Assembly (NCBI GenBank): GCA_000620185.1
Contig: KK211088.1
Coordinates: forward strand, 202,498-266,497
DNA length: 64,000 nt
Direction: 5' to 3'
From: Geodermatophilaceae bacterium URHB0062
Lineage (GTDB): Bacteria > Actinomycetota > Actinomycetes > Mycobacteriales > Geodermatophilaceae
Translations under genes and position numbers: made by a program
The notes under the pieces: model-generated
What the model was told of the DNA's origin: nothing
Databases searched by the model: none
The model's input: only the letters and a program-made list of their open reading frames with translations
Part shown: positions 1 through 7,929 of the stretch, in pieces
Layout of the letters: each line of letters begins with the position of its first letter
Position numbering within the stretch: position 1 is the first letter of the stretch

Positions 1-274
1 ACAGGAACATGCCGACGTTCGTCAGGCCCTCCCCGGCGTAGGGATCGTCGCTCTCCGGACCCTTGCCGAGGAACGCGAAGGTGTCCATGCTGCCCGACCG
101 GCTCAGCGCGTTGCCGCCCGTGAGGGCGAGCAGGGCACCCATCGCCATCAGGGTGACCGCGAAGGGGACGCGGAAGCCGCCGCCCTTGGTCAGCATCCAC
201 AGGGCCGCGGCGACGAGGCCGACGACCAGCCCGACGGCGAGCAGCACGGCTGCCTGGCGGAGTCCCCGTCGCAT
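1..274 (-). CDS. Membrane protein of unknown function, 3' end outside the window
   Basis: Reading the minus strand from ATG at 274 gives 91 open codons that run off the left edge. Residues about 8-27 and 35-53 form two hydrophobic segments (the first reads LLAVGLVVGLVAAAL). The following stretch (GKGPESDDPYAGEGL) is polar and acidic. This fits a small actinobacterial membrane protein with a short N-terminal cytoplasmic tail. I do not recognise the family. The gene is divergent from the DoxX gene, with about 135 bases between them. Only the N-terminal part is visible, so length and function cannot be judged. Confidence 0.6.
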   Translation of the reverse strand, partial: MRRGLRQAAVLLAVGLVVGLVAAALWMLTKGGGFRVPFAVTLMAMGALLALTGGNALSRSGSMDTFAFLGKGPESDDPYAGEGLTNVGMFL

Positions 275-365
275 GGCGGGAGCGTAGGGGTCGGCGGGGG
301 CGTTCCGGCTCTTCGCGGATCACGTTCGCGCCTCTTCTGGCCGGGCGGGTGTCGGTGCTGATCGC

Positions 366-371
366 TACGGT
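366..371 (+). promoter_or_regulatory. Candidate -10 box for the DoxX gene
   Basis: TACGGT fits the actinobacterial TANNNT -10 consensus and lies 38 bases before the ATG at 410. The leader then contains AAAGAGG, a fair ribosome binding site 5 bases before the start. No clear -35 box is seen. Inference from consensus only. Confidence 0.4.
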
Positions 372-409
372 CGTCGACAGAGCCCGCACCCACAGGGAAA
401 GAGGTCGCC

Positions 410-955
410 ATGTTGGTCCGCCGGATCGCCCGGCCACTGCTCGCCTCCACGTTCGTCTTCGGGGGCATCGACACGTTGCGCAACCCGCAGTCCCGGGTCG
501 CCGGGGCGCGACCGGTCGTCGAGAAGGTGACCGAGCAGGCCGACAAGCAGCTGCCGGTGCAGGTGCCCCGGGACGTCGAGCAGTGGGTCAAGATCGATGC
601 CGCCGTGAAGGTGGGGGCCGGCACGCTCTTCTCGCTGGGCAAGCTGCCCCGCCTGTCGGCGCTCACGCTGGCCGCGAGCATCGTGCCCACGACGCTGGCC
701 GGGCACCGGTTCTGGGAGGCCGAGGGCACCGCGAAGCAGGGCCAGCTCATCCACTTCCTGAAGAACCTGGGTCTGCTGGGCGGTCTGCTGCTCGCCGCCG
801 TCGACACCGAGGGCAAGCCCTCGGTGGGCTACCGCGCCCGCCGCGCGGCGAAGAGGGCCACCGAATCGACGGAGAAGAGCATCGAGCAGGCCCAGAAGCG
901 CGCCGCCAAGGCGCAGAAGAAGACCGAGAAGCGCCTGAAGAAGGCCTCGAAGTAA
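410..955 (+). CDS. DoxX family membrane protein
   Basis: The 181-residue product begins MLVRRIARPLLASTFVFGGI, typical of actinobacterial DoxX proteins: an N-terminal membrane segment followed by the GIDTLRNPQ-type turn, then hydrophobic segments near residues 70-90 and 120-140. The C-terminus is a long basic and alanine-rich tail (KRAAKAQKKTEKRLKKASK) that is probably cytoplasmic. DoxX relatives are linked to thiol or redox homeostasis at the membrane, but the substrate of this branch is not established. Start chosen because AAAGAGG precedes ATG at good spacing. The stop lies 11 bases before the likely start of the PHP gene, so the two are probably co-transcribed. Confidence 0.85.
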   Translation: MLVRRIARPLLASTFVFGGIDTLRNPQSRVAGARPVVEKVTEQADKQLPVQVPRDVEQWVKIDAAVKVGAGTLFSLGKLPRLSALTLAASIVPTTLAGHRFWEAEGTAKQGQLIHFLKNLGLLGGLLLAAVDTEGKPSVGYRARRAAKRATESTEKSIEQAQKRAAKAQKKTEKRLKKASK

Positions 956-966
956 GGACGGCGGAG

Positions 967-2016
967 CTGACCGCACTCCTGACGCCCGCGGCCGCGCTCC
1001 GGAGGATCGCCTTCCTCCTGGAGCGCGCCCGCGAGCCCAGCTATCGCGTGCAGGCGTTCCGCACCGCCGCGACGGTGGTCGACGGGCTGAGCGACGACCA
1101 GCTCGACCTGAAGATCCGCACGAACACGCTCAAGGACCTCAAGGGCGTCGGCCCGAAGACCGCCGCCGTCGTCGTCCAGGCGCACAAGGGGCAGGTGCCC
1201 GAGTACCTGACCAAGCTCGAGGAGGACCTCGCCGAGCTGGTCCCGCTGGCCGACGACGTCGCCGAGTTCCGCGCGGCGCTCAAGGGCGACCTGCACCTGC
1301 ACTCCGACTGGTCCGACGGCGGCAGTCCGATCCGCGAGATGGCCGAGGCCGCGATGGCCCTCGGCCACGAGTACATCGCGCTCACCGACCACTCGCCCCG
1401 GCTGACCGTCGCCAACGGGCTCAGCGCGGCCCGGCTGGAGCAGCAGCTCGACGTGGTCGCCGCGCTGAACGAGGAGCTCGCGCCGTTCCGGATCCTCACC
1501 GGCATCGAGTGCGACATCAACGTCGACGGCAGCCTCGACCAGACCGACGAGCTGCTCGGCCGCCTGGACGTCGTCGTCGCCAGCGTGCACTCCGACCTGC
1601 GCGCCGACTCGTCGGCCATGACCGCGCGCATGCTCGCGGCGGTGGCCAACCCGCACACCGACGTCCTCGGGCACTGCACCGGCCGGCTCGTCATCGGCCG
1701 CCGGCAGCGCAACGGCACCCAGCGCCCGCGCCCGGAGAGCACCTTCGACGCGGAGGCGGTCTTCCGCGCCTGCGTGGAGCAAGGGACCGCGGTGGAGATC
1801 AACTCCCGCCCGGAGCGGCTCGACCCGCCCCGCCGGCTGCTCACCCTCGCCGTCGAGACCGGTTGCGAGTTCGCGATCGACACCGACGCACACGCCCCGG
1901 GCCAGCTCGACTGGCAGGGCAACGGGTGTGAGCGCGCCGTCGAGTGCGGGGTTCCGGTGGAACGCGTGGTCAACACGTGGGCCGCGGAACGGCTGCTGAG
2001 CTGGACCGGGGCCTGA
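967..2016 (+). CDS. Helix-hairpin-helix plus PHP domain protein (PolX C-terminal-like)
   Basis: Residues near the N-terminus resemble the PolX helix-hairpin-helix (KDLKGVGPKTAAVV). A full PHP metal-dependent hydrolase domain follows, with metal ligands in GDLHLHSDWSDG, ALTDHSPR, GIECDIN, ASVHSDL, LGHCTG, EINSRPE and DTDAHAP. The polymerase X palm of bacterial PolX is absent, so this about 350-residue protein is the exonuclease/phosphoesterase half only. Start is uncertain: no ATG or GTG lies between the DoxX stop and the first conserved residues. CTG 967, just behind GGCGGAG, is taken; CTG 982 or a GTG inside the DoxX gene are alternatives. Likely role is nucleic-acid end processing; the substrate is not known. 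Confidence 0.8.
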   Translation: MTALLTPAAALRRIAFLLERAREPSYRVQAFRTAATVVDGLSDDQLDLKIRTNTLKDLKGVGPKTAAVVVQAHKGQVPEYLTKLEEDLAELVPLADDVAEFRAALKGDLHLHSDWSDGGSPIREMAEAAMALGHEYIALTDHSPRLTVANGLSAARLEQQLDVVAALNEELAPFRILTGIECDINVDGSLDQTDELLGRLDVVVASVHSDLRADSSAMTARMLAAVANPHTDVLGHCTGRLVIGRRQRNGTQRPRPESTFDAEAVFRACVEQGTAVEINSRPERLDPPRRLLTLAVETGCEFAIDTDAHAPGQLDWQGNGCERAVECGVPVERVVNTWAAERLLSWTGA

Positions 2017-2147
2017 GCCGCGAGCACCTCATCGCTCACGCTGACACGGGCGCGTCGTCACTCACAGTGAAGGAACTCCCCCCGAAGGGTCGGGTGGAGG
2101 CACGCTCCTTGTCCCCCGATCGGTGACTCCGCAGGTCGAGGGGCCGG

Positions 2148-2171
2148 TGTAGTCGGTCCATCGACTACAGT
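2148..2171 (+). promoter_or_regulatory. 8-6-8 dyad overlapping a -10 box upstream of the GT2 gene
   Basis: TGTAGTCG and CGACTACA form a perfect inverted repeat with a 6-base spacer (2148-2169). Its right arm overlaps TACAGT (2166-2171), a TANNNT -10 box. The predicted transcription start is about 2177, at the A of ACGGGGGAA. The geometry is that of a repressor operator covering a promoter. The regulator is unknown. Confidence 0.45.
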
Positions 2172-2376
2172 GCGTGACGGGGGAAAGGTGCACTGACGCG
2201 CCGACCTCCACGGGGGAAGGTGCCAGTCTCCGGACGCGCCCCGGCTCCCGTCGACACCACAGCTCGACAGGTAGTTCACAACGGGGAAGCGATGACCCGC
2301 CGGGCACCATCTGGTCGCCATAGCCCGGCGGATAGCAGAGGCGAAACCGGACCCGTCTCGTACGAGAGGACCCGGC
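2172..2376 (+). promoter_or_regulatory. Long, apparently structured 5' leader
   Basis: About 200 bases separate the predicted start of transcription from the GT2 start codon. The leader has ACGGGGGAA twice (2177-2185, 2210-2218) and ACGGGGAA once (2281-2288). A 9-bp perfect hairpin follows (arms 2297-2305 and 2323-2331, 17-base loop), then a 12-bp palindrome TCTCGTACGAGA (2356-2367) that contains part of the ribosome binding site GAGAGGA. I could not match it to any riboswitch class I know. No protein-coding signal is seen in it. Confidence 0.4.
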
Positions 2377-3228
2377 ATGCGTGACGGAGCCGTCGTCAAC
2401 CTTTTCGCCGCCAGCCCCGCCGCCCAGCGGCGTCCGCGGGTCAGCGTCGTCATTCCCACCTACAACGAGGCCAAGAACCTGCCGCATGTCTTCGGGCTCC
2501 TGCCCGAGGACGTCCACCAGGTGATCGTCGTCGACGGGCACAGCGTCGACGGCACGATCGAGGTGGCGCAGGCGCTGCGCCCCGACGTGACGATCGTGCG
2601 GCAGAACCGGCGCGGCAAGGGCAACGCCATGGCCTGCGGTTTCGCCGCGGTGACCGGTGACGTCGTCGTCATGCTGGACGCCGACGGGTCCGCCGACCCC
2701 CGGGAGATCGCCCGCTACGTCGATGCCCTGCTCGACGGCGCCGACTTCGCCAAGGGCTCGCGCTTCATCGCCGGCGGTGGCAGCGACGACATCACGCCGA
2801 TGCGCGCCTGGGGTAACCGCTGGCTCAACCGGATCGTGAACGTGCTCTACGGCACGCGCTACACCGACCTCTGCTACGGCTACAACGCCTTCTGGTCGTA
2901 CTGCCTGCCCTCTCTCGAGCTCGAGGTGGCCGACCGCGGCCGCACCGAGAAGTTGTGGGGCGACGGGTTCGAGATCGAGACGATCATCAACACCCGCGTC
3001 GCGAAGGCGGGCATGCGCATCACCGAGGTGCCCAGCTTCGAGTTCGAGCGCATCTTCGGACAGAGCAACCTGAACACGTGGCGTGACGGGTTCCGGGTGC
3101 TGCGGGCCCTGCTGGTCGAGCGGTTCAACGGCAAGGGTGCCGTCATCGACCGCCGCTCGCCGGTGAGCATCGTCCCGGCGCAGGCGATCCGGCCCGCGCA
3201 GGCGCTCGCGAACGTCCAGTCGGCCTGA
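2377..3228 (+). CDS. GT2 family glycosyltransferase, DPM1/polyprenyl-phosphate type
   Basis: The 283-residue protein opens its GT-A fold with VSVVIPTYNEAKNLPHV, has the nucleotide-binding D (VIVVDGHSVDGT) and the metal-binding DADG motif (VMLDADGSADP). It continues with KGSRF and a GNRWLNRIVN segment like dolichol-phosphate mannosyl/glucosyl transferases. It lacks the C-terminal membrane pair of the longer subfamily and should be peripheral at the inner face of the membrane, making a polyprenyl-phosphate sugar or adding a hexose. ATG 2377 is preceded by GAGAGGA at 8 bases. It sits alone behind a regulated-looking promoter, followed 14 bases later by a membrane hydrolase-like gene. Confidence 0.85.
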   Translation: MRDGAVVNLFAASPAAQRRPRVSVVIPTYNEAKNLPHVFGLLPEDVHQVIVVDGHSVDGTIEVAQALRPDVTIVRQNRRGKGNAMACGFAAVTGDVVVMLDADGSADPREIARYVDALLDGADFAKGSRFIAGGGSDDITPMRAWGNRWLNRIVNVLYGTRYTDLCYGYNAFWSYCLPSLELEVADRGRTEKLWGDGFEIETIINTRVAKAGMRITEVPSFEFERIFGQSNLNTWRDGFRVLRALLVERFNGKGAVIDRRSPVSIVPAQAIRPAQALANVQSA

Positions 3229-3242
3229 GTCGTCCGGCCCCG

Positions 3243-3839
3243 GTGGCACAGCGCAGCCGGGGCCCGGCGACGGTCGGCCGCACCGGCCGGGTCCTCGCGC
3301 CGGTGCTCGGGCTCGCCGCGGTGTGCGCACTGGACGTCGTCCAGGCCGCCCGGGCGTGGCCGGTGCCGGTCGTCGGGCTGCTCGACGAGCCGGCGCACCT
3401 GCTCACCGCCTGGCTGGCGCTGGCCGCACTCGGTCTGGCCGGGCTGCGCGGCGCGCCGGCGCCGCTGCTGCCCTGGGTGCTCATCGGCTCGGTCGGCCTC
3501 GACGCCGACCACGTCCCGCTCTACCTGTGGGGCGAACCGGTCGCCCACCAGGGCAGCCGGCCGGTCACCCACGCAGCGGTCACCGTCGTCGTCCTCCTGC
3601 TCGCCGCCGCACTGTCGCGGTCCCGCCCACGGACGGCGGCCGTCGGCCTCGCCGCCGGGGTCGCCCTGCACCTGCTCCGCGACGTCGCCACCGGTCCGGG
3701 CGTCCCGCTGCTCTGGCCGCTGGACGCGACGGACGTGCGGGTGCCCTACGCCGCCTACCTTGCCGTCGTGGTCGCCACCGCGGCCGCCGCGGTTCTGCGC
3801 GGCCTCCGGCGGCCGGAGGTCAGCGGAACAGACGCGTGA
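3243..3839 (+). CDS. Multi-span membrane protein, YdjM-like metal-dependent hydrolase family
   Basis: GTG start at 3243, 14 bases after the previous stop. The 198-residue product has about five hydrophobic segments, with polar histidine/aspartate clusters between them: LLDEPAHLLT, LDADHVPL, PVTHAAV and ALHLLRD. This spacing of D/H residues in membrane loops resembles the YdjM/DUF457 inner-membrane hydrolase family. The substrate is unknown. Its 3' end overlaps by 20 bases with the convergent small cysteine-rich gene. Assignment rests on motif spacing, so moderate confidence. Confidence 0.65.
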   Translation: MAQRSRGPATVGRTGRVLAPVLGLAAVCALDVVQAARAWPVPVVGLLDEPAHLLTAWLALAALGLAGLRGAPAPLLPWVLIGSVGLDADHVPLYLWGEPVAHQGSRPVTHAAVTVVVLLLAAALSRSRPRTAAVGLAAGVALHLLRDVATGPGVPLLWPLDATDVRVPYAAYLAVVVATAAAAVLRGLRRPEVSGTDA

Positions 3840-4047
3840 GGAGCGGGCGGTGGTACCGGGCGCAGGAGCACAGGGCGCAGTCCTTGCCGCGGCGGTAGTG
3901 CTGGTGCGCCTGCCGGCCGTGCCCGCAGACGCAGGGCTTCAGCCCCGCGGCCGGCACCGGGGCGACCGCCCGGCGCGGCTGCACCGACCCGCGCGACCGC
4001 TCGCCTCCGTCGAAGGACGGCGATGCCGAGGCGTGCGCGTTGACCAC
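3820..4047 (-). CDS. Small cysteine-rich, zinc-ribbon-like protein
   Basis: The 75-residue product has a disordered N-terminus rich in Ser, Gly and Arg, then a cysteine/histidine cluster: CVCGH, eleven residues, then CALCSCARYH. Two CxC/CxxC knuckles plus nearby histidines suggest a bound zinc ion. I recall similar short proteins in Geodermatophilaceae but know of no function. ATG 4047 is chosen; a candidate minus-strand -10 box (TACGGT, reverse of 4101-4106) lies about 50 bases upstream, between the arms of a dyad. Confidence 0.65.
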   Translation of the reverse strand: MVNAHASASPSFDGGERSRGSVQPRRAVAPVPAAGLKPCVCGHGRQAHQHYRRGKDCALCSCARYHRPLLTRLFR

Positions 4048-4092
4048 CGAAACGCTCTCCCCGAACCCTGCGCACCGGAACCGTTCCGGGCG

Positions 4093-4121
4093 ACCGTCCG
4101 ACCGTAACCGGGACGGACGGT
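4093..4121 (-). promoter_or_regulatory. Dyad flanking a minus-strand -10 box
   Basis: ACCGTCCG (4093-4100) and CGGACGGT (4114-4121) are perfect inverted repeats around TACGGT on the minus strand (4106-4101). The start of transcription would fall within the left arm, about 47 bases before the small zinc-ribbon gene. An operator is plausible. No regulator is encoded nearby. Confidence 0.35.
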
Positions 4122-4223
4122 TTCGTCATTGACACGCGCCGCGCCGGCAGAAGAGGAATCGCCGCGATGACGTGGGCGACCGTCTCCCCCGTGGGCGTGA
4201 TGACCGCATGCCTCCACCGCTTG

Positions 4224-4229
4224 TAGCGT
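4224..4229 (+). promoter_or_regulatory. -10 box of a probable leaderless transcript
   Basis: TAGCGT ends 7 bases before ATG 4237, and no Shine-Dalgarno sequence precedes that ATG. In actinobacteria this geometry places the first transcribed base at the start codon, so the mRNA is probably leaderless. This supports ATG 4237 over GTG 4228. Confidence 0.5.
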
Positions 4230-4236
4230 GCGTGTC

Positions 4237-5217
4237 ATGACCCAGCAGCACGGCACGCTCGCCCACCGTGCACGGGCTTCCCTGGCGCCCTCGACCCTCA
4301 CCGTGGTCATCTGCGCGTACACCCTCGAGCGCTGGGACGACATCCGCGCCGCCGTCGCGAGCCTGCGCGCCCAGACCCGCCCTGCCGACCAGGTGGTGCT
4401 CGTCTCCGACCACAACGACGAGCTGCTCGCCCGGGCGCGCGAGGCCTTTCCCGACGTCCTCTGCTTCGCCAACGAGGAGACCCGGGGGCTGTCCGGCGCC
4501 CGCAACACCGGCGTCCGGGCCGCCACCGGCGACGTCGTGGCGTTTCTCGACGACGACGCCGCCGCGGAGCCGGACTGGGTGGCCCGCATGCTCGAGGCGT
4601 ACGCCGATCCGCGCGTCGCCGGCGTGGGGGGACACGTCGTCCCCGCGTGGCAGGCGCCCCGGCCGGCGTGGTTCCCCGACGAGTTCCTCTGGGTCGTGGG
4701 CTGCAGCTACCGGGGGCTGCCCACCGGGCGGGCGGAGATCCGCAACCCGATCGGCGCCAACATGAGCTTCCGCCGTGACGTGTTCACCGGCGTCGGCGGC
4801 TTCGACGAGGCGATGGGCCGGCTGGGCAAGGACGCGGCCGGCTGCGAGGAGACCGAGTTCGCGATCCGGGCCCGCGCCGCCGATCCGGAGGCGCGGATCG
4901 TCCTCGAACCGGATGCCGCCTGCCGCCACAACGTCTCCCCCGACCGCGTCACCCGCGCGTACTTCCGGCGGCGCTGCCGGGCGGAGGGCCGTTCCAAGGC
5001 GCTGGTCAGCACGCTGGCCGGCGCCGAGGCCGCGCTGGAGACCGAACGCACCTACGTCACGCGCACCCTCCCGCGCGGTGTCCTGCGCGGGCTCCGCGGC
5101 CTGGTCACCGGCGACCCCGCCGGGGCGGCCCGCGCCTGGGCGATCGTCGAGGGCACCGCCCTCACCGCGGGCAGCTACGCGCTGGCCCGCCTCCGGCAAC
5201 GCCGTCGTCGTCCCTGA
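4237..5217 (+). CDS. GT2 family glycosyltransferase, rhamnosyl-transferase-like
   Basis: The 326-residue protein carries a GT-A domain: LTVVICAYTLERWDD at the N-terminus, GLSGARNTGVRAATGD, the metal-binding VAFLDDDAAAE, NPIGANMSFRR and GGFDEAMGR. The catalytic-base motif is CEETEFAIRA, followed by an acceptor-side CRHNVSPDRVTRAYF. There are no convincing membrane spans. It likely adds one sugar to a lipid-linked repeat unit at the cytoplasmic face. Acceptor and donor cannot be read from sequence. It is monocistronic, leaderless, and ends in a hairpin shared with the convergent GH16 gene. Confidence 0.85.
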   Translation: MTQQHGTLAHRARASLAPSTLTVVICAYTLERWDDIRAAVASLRAQTRPADQVVLVSDHNDELLARAREAFPDVLCFANEETRGLSGARNTGVRAATGDVVAFLDDDAAAEPDWVARMLEAYADPRVAGVGGHVVPAWQAPRPAWFPDEFLWVVGCSYRGLPTGRAEIRNPIGANMSFRRDVFTGVGGFDEAMGRLGKDAAGCEETEFAIRARAADPEARIVLEPDAACRHNVSPDRVTRAYFRRRCRAEGRSKALVSTLAGAEAALETERTYVTRTLPRGVLRGLRGLVTGDPAGAARAWAIVEGTALTAGSYALARLRQRRRRP

Positions 5218-5235
5218 GCGCCCGTCAGGACGACG
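5206..5235. terminator. Bidirectional hairpin between convergent genes
   Basis: CGTCGTCC plus TGA pairs with TCAGGACGACG across a 7-base loop, with one bulged C. It overlaps the ends of the GT2 gene (plus) and the GH16 gene (minus). There is no U-tract, as is usual in very high-GC actinobacteria. Confidence 0.45.
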
Positions 5236-6115
5236 GTGCAGCGGACGACGGTGCGGGCGGTGACCACACCCGCACCCAGTCGACGAGCATCTTCTGCCCC
5301 GGCACGGTGTCGAACCCGGCGCGCACCGAGAGGTTGAGGATGATCATCATCGGCCCCTGCGTGATGTTCTCGGTCGCGGCGAGCTCGGGGTAGGGCTTGC
5401 CGTCCAGGTAGGGGACGATGCGGTCGCCCTCCCACAGGACGCCGTAGGTGTGCCACTCGTCGCGGTAGTCGACGCCGCGCGCCCCGTACTCCTTCAGCCC
5501 GGTCTTCTTCCCGTCCGCGTCGAAGTAGTTGAAGCCCGGCCGGCTCTTGACGCCGGTCTCCAGGTACTCGGCGATGTCGATCTCGGGCGGCCACCGGTCC
5601 AGCGGATGCAGCCAGAACGCGGGCCAGCAGCCGTCGCACCGGGGGAACCGGATGCGCGCCTCGACGTAGCGCGACGGCGTCAGCGGGATCGCGGCGTTGC
5701 TCTGCACCATGCCGCTGCTGTAGCCGTAGGTGAGCCCGTGGATGGTCCGGTCGTCGTCCCCGATCGTGAACACCAGCGAGCCGTCGGCCACGGACACGTT
5801 GTCGGGGCTGAACCAGCCGTCCTCGATGTCGGTGTTGAACGGCACCCCCGCCTTCTCCCCCGACCGATCCGGCTGCCAGACGCTGCGGTCCAGGGCCGTC
5901 CCGTCGAAGTCGTCGGCGAAGACCTGTCCCCAGTCGGCCGGCACCCCGGAGTGGGCCGTCGGTCTGGCGGGCTCCACGGGAGCGGCCGTTCGGGGCGTCC
6001 CGATCCGGGCCGCGCGACATCCACCGACCAGAACGACGACCAGGACGACGGCCACCAGCCACCACAGCGCGGGATCAGGGCGGGCGCGGTGCCGGCCGCT
6101 GCTCAGAACCGGCAC
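5225..6115 (-). CDS. GH16 family glycoside hydrolase, lipoprotein
   Basis: The 296-residue protein has a membrane segment (WWLVAVVLVVVLV) ending in a lipobox VGGC with Cys33, so it is probably an outer-face lipoprotein. The jelly-roll domain carries the GH16 catalytic signature E178-I-D-I-A-E183, with E178 the nucleophile and E183 the acid/base in family convention. It also has FDGTALDRSVW near the start and the usual WVRVW end. GH16 enzymes cut beta-1,3/1,4-glucans, galactans or related chains, so it may trim or release the polymer made here. It is the last gene of a minus-strand operon, and its start overlaps the upstream gene by 13 bases. Confidence 0.85.
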   Translation of the reverse strand: MPVLSSGRHRARPDPALWWLVAVVLVVVLVGGCRAARIGTPRTAAPVEPARPTAHSGVPADWGQVFADDFDGTALDRSVWQPDRSGEKAGVPFNTDIEDGWFSPDNVSVADGSLVFTIGDDDRTIHGLTYGYSSGMVQSNAAIPLTPSRYVEARIRFPRCDGCWPAFWLHPLDRWPPEIDIAEYLETGVKSRPGFNYFDADGKKTGLKEYGARGVDYRDEWHTYGVLWEGDRIVPYLDGKPYPELAATENITQGPMMIILNLSVRAGFDTVPGQKMLVDWVRVWSPPAPSSAAPSS

Positions 6116-7929
6116 TGGTAGACCACCGTCCTGCCCTGTCGGAAGACCTCGCTGAGGTCCGGGCTCTCGCTCAGCACTCGCTGGTAGGCGCGGTAGGTGT
6201 AGAGCTCCATCGTGCCGAAGAGCCGCACGGTGTCCTCCGCCGCTGGGCCGAGCACCAGGTACACGGGCCCGCCGCCGGGGCGGGTGTCGCAGGAATCCAG
6301 GGTGAACGCGATGAGGTCGTCCTGGTCGGTCGCCGCCGCGGCGAACCCGGGCAGCTCGTCGAGGCCCACGGTCCCCTCGGTGGGCCGGGGCAGGTGGTCG
6401 GGGTACTCGCCGGTGCTCCGCGTGGGGAACGACGAGGTGAAGGGCAGCAGCACCGAGCCCTCCGGCGTGCGCTCCTCGAAGAACTCGTCCGCGGCCACGT
6501 CACTGGCCGCCACCCGGTAGCTCATCTCACCGGCGAAGTTGGCCGGCAGCGTGAGGACGGCGACGACCACCACAGCACCCCAGGCGATCAGCCGGCGCTG
6601 CGGCGTCCACGCGCGCTGCTCGTCGAAGACCTGCAGCGCGATGAGGAAGGCCGCCCACGGCAGCGCGAAGAGATAGGCCCGGAAGATGCCCTCGTTGCCG
6701 TACGGCTGGGCGAGCACCATCGCGACGGGCACGGCGGCCAGGCCCAGCGGCACGAGCACGCGGGCCGCCCGTCCCCGCCGGAAGTACGCGGTGGCCGAGG
6801 CCCACAGGGTGAGCAGCGCGAGCACGCCCATCAGCACGGGCGCCGCCCAGAGCGCCGTCGTGTAGCCGGGAAGCGGCTCGGTGACGGCGACCTGCGGCGG
6901 CGCGACGTTGTCCAGGCCGAAGGAGAACAGCTCGTAGGTGCTGGTCAGGAACGGCCAGGCGAGAGCGAGCCAGACGGCCTCGATGGTGAGGAAGAGGAGC
7001 GGCAGCCACCGGCGGACCGGTCGCAGGAGCAGGTACACCCCGACCGACTGGGCGAGCAGCAGCACCGGCGACAGCGGGTGTGAGACGACGGCGTAGGTGA
7101 AGCCGAGAACGAGCACCAGCGCACCCCACCCGGACCGCCAGAACCCGCTCCCGGGCGGCAGGTCGGCCTCCGGCACCCTCGGGAACCGGTCGGCGAGCCA
7201 CGCGAACCGGAACCCCTCCGCCCCTGGCGGCACCGAGCGCAGCAGCCCGCCGAGCACGAACAGCGCGACCGGGAAGGCGAGAGCCTGCGGCGCGAAGTAG
7301 TTCTGCCCGATCCAGTCGCCGAGGGTGCAGATCAGCGTCGCGCCGTAGCGCACGCGCCGGGCGGTCGACAGCCCGCCGACCACCCAGTACACGGCGGCCG
7401 CGGCGACCAGGGCGTGGAAGGGCTGCGCCCAGCGGGCGAGCTCCTCGACCGGCACGCCCGTTGCGTGGTGCACGCCCGCGGCCAGGTAGAAGAAGGCCGG
7501 GAAGTTCATGTAGATGTCGATCGAGCGGTCGACCGTGCCGTGCTGCAGCAGGTAGTCGACGACGCCGATGTGCTTGTACGTCCACGGGTAGCGCGGCGCG
7601 TCGTAGACCACCGCCGTCGTGGCGAACAGCAACGACACGAGGACGACGTGCAGCGCGGCGAGCGTGTGGCCGATGCGGTGCCGCGACAGCAGCGCCCACA
7701 GGTACAGCAGGATCGTGCCGGCGAAGGCGCCGTACCAGGACGACGGCAGCGCGGGCAGCAGACCCCAGCCGGCGGTCTTCGCCAGCGCGACGTCGTCCAG
7801 CGACCGGAGCCAGACGGCGAACAGGGCGAGGGCCCCGAGCGGCACCACCCACCAGCGCCACGACCGCCACGACAGCGGGGTGGCCGCGGGCGGTTCGACC
7901 GTGGGCGCCGGCGCCAGGCGAGTGCTCAT
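6103..7929 (-). CDS. Large polytopic membrane protein, GT-C-like
   Basis: The 608-residue product has roughly eleven to thirteen hydrophobic segments, then a soluble C-terminal part (from about residue 480, EMSYRVAASDVAADEFFEE). The first large loop holds YDAPRYPWTYKHIGVVDY and DRSIDIYMNFPAFFY. Acidic first loops and a periplasmic C-terminal domain are features of GT-C glycosyltransferases that use lipid-phosphate sugars, but I cannot assign a known GT-C family. It overlaps the GT2 gene upstream by 4 bases (ATGA) and the GH16 gene downstream by 13 bases, so it belongs to the same polymer pathway. Confidence 0.75.
   Translation of the reverse strand: MSTRLAPAPTVEPPAATPLSWRSWRWWVVPLGALALFAVWLRSLDDVALAKTAGWGLLPALPSSWYGAFAGTILLYLWALLSRHRIGHTLAALHVVLVSLLFATTAVVYDAPRYPWTYKHIGVVDYLLQHGTVDRSIDIYMNFPAFFYLAAGVHHATGVPVEELARWAQPFHALVAAAAVYWVVGGLSTARRVRYGATLICTLGDWIGQNYFAPQALAFPVALFVLGGLLRSVPPGAEGFRFAWLADRFPRVPEADLPPGSGFWRSGWGALVLVLGFTYAVVSHPLSPVLLLAQSVGVYLLLRPVRRWLPLLFLTIEAVWLALAWPFLTSTYELFSFGLDNVAPPQVAVTEPLPGYTTALWAAPVLMGVLALLTLWASATAYFRRGRAARVLVPLGLAAVPVAMVLAQPYGNEGIFRAYLFALPWAAFLIALQVFDEQRAWTPQRRLIAWGAVVVVAVLTLPANFAGEMSYRVAASDVAADEFFEERTPEGSVLLPFTSSFPTRSTGEYPDHLPRPTEGTVGLDELPGFAAAATDQDDLIAFTLDSCDTRPGGGPVYLVLGPAAEDTVRLFGTMELYTYRAYQRVLSESPDLSEVFRQGRTVVYQCRF

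Noticed and set aside
829-1893. Long open frame on the minus strand opposite the PHP gene
   Set aside because: It is a GC-driven antisense frame. The plus strand encodes complete PHP metal motifs, while the minus product shows only Arg/Val/Gly-rich low-complexity sequence.
2172-2376. Possible ydaO (c-di-AMP), cobalamin or SAM riboswitch in the GT2 leader
   Set aside because: GGGGGAA-like blocks recall the c-di-AMP class, but the conserved CCGAAUCC and CGACAGCUAACCUCG-type elements are missing and no other class fits.
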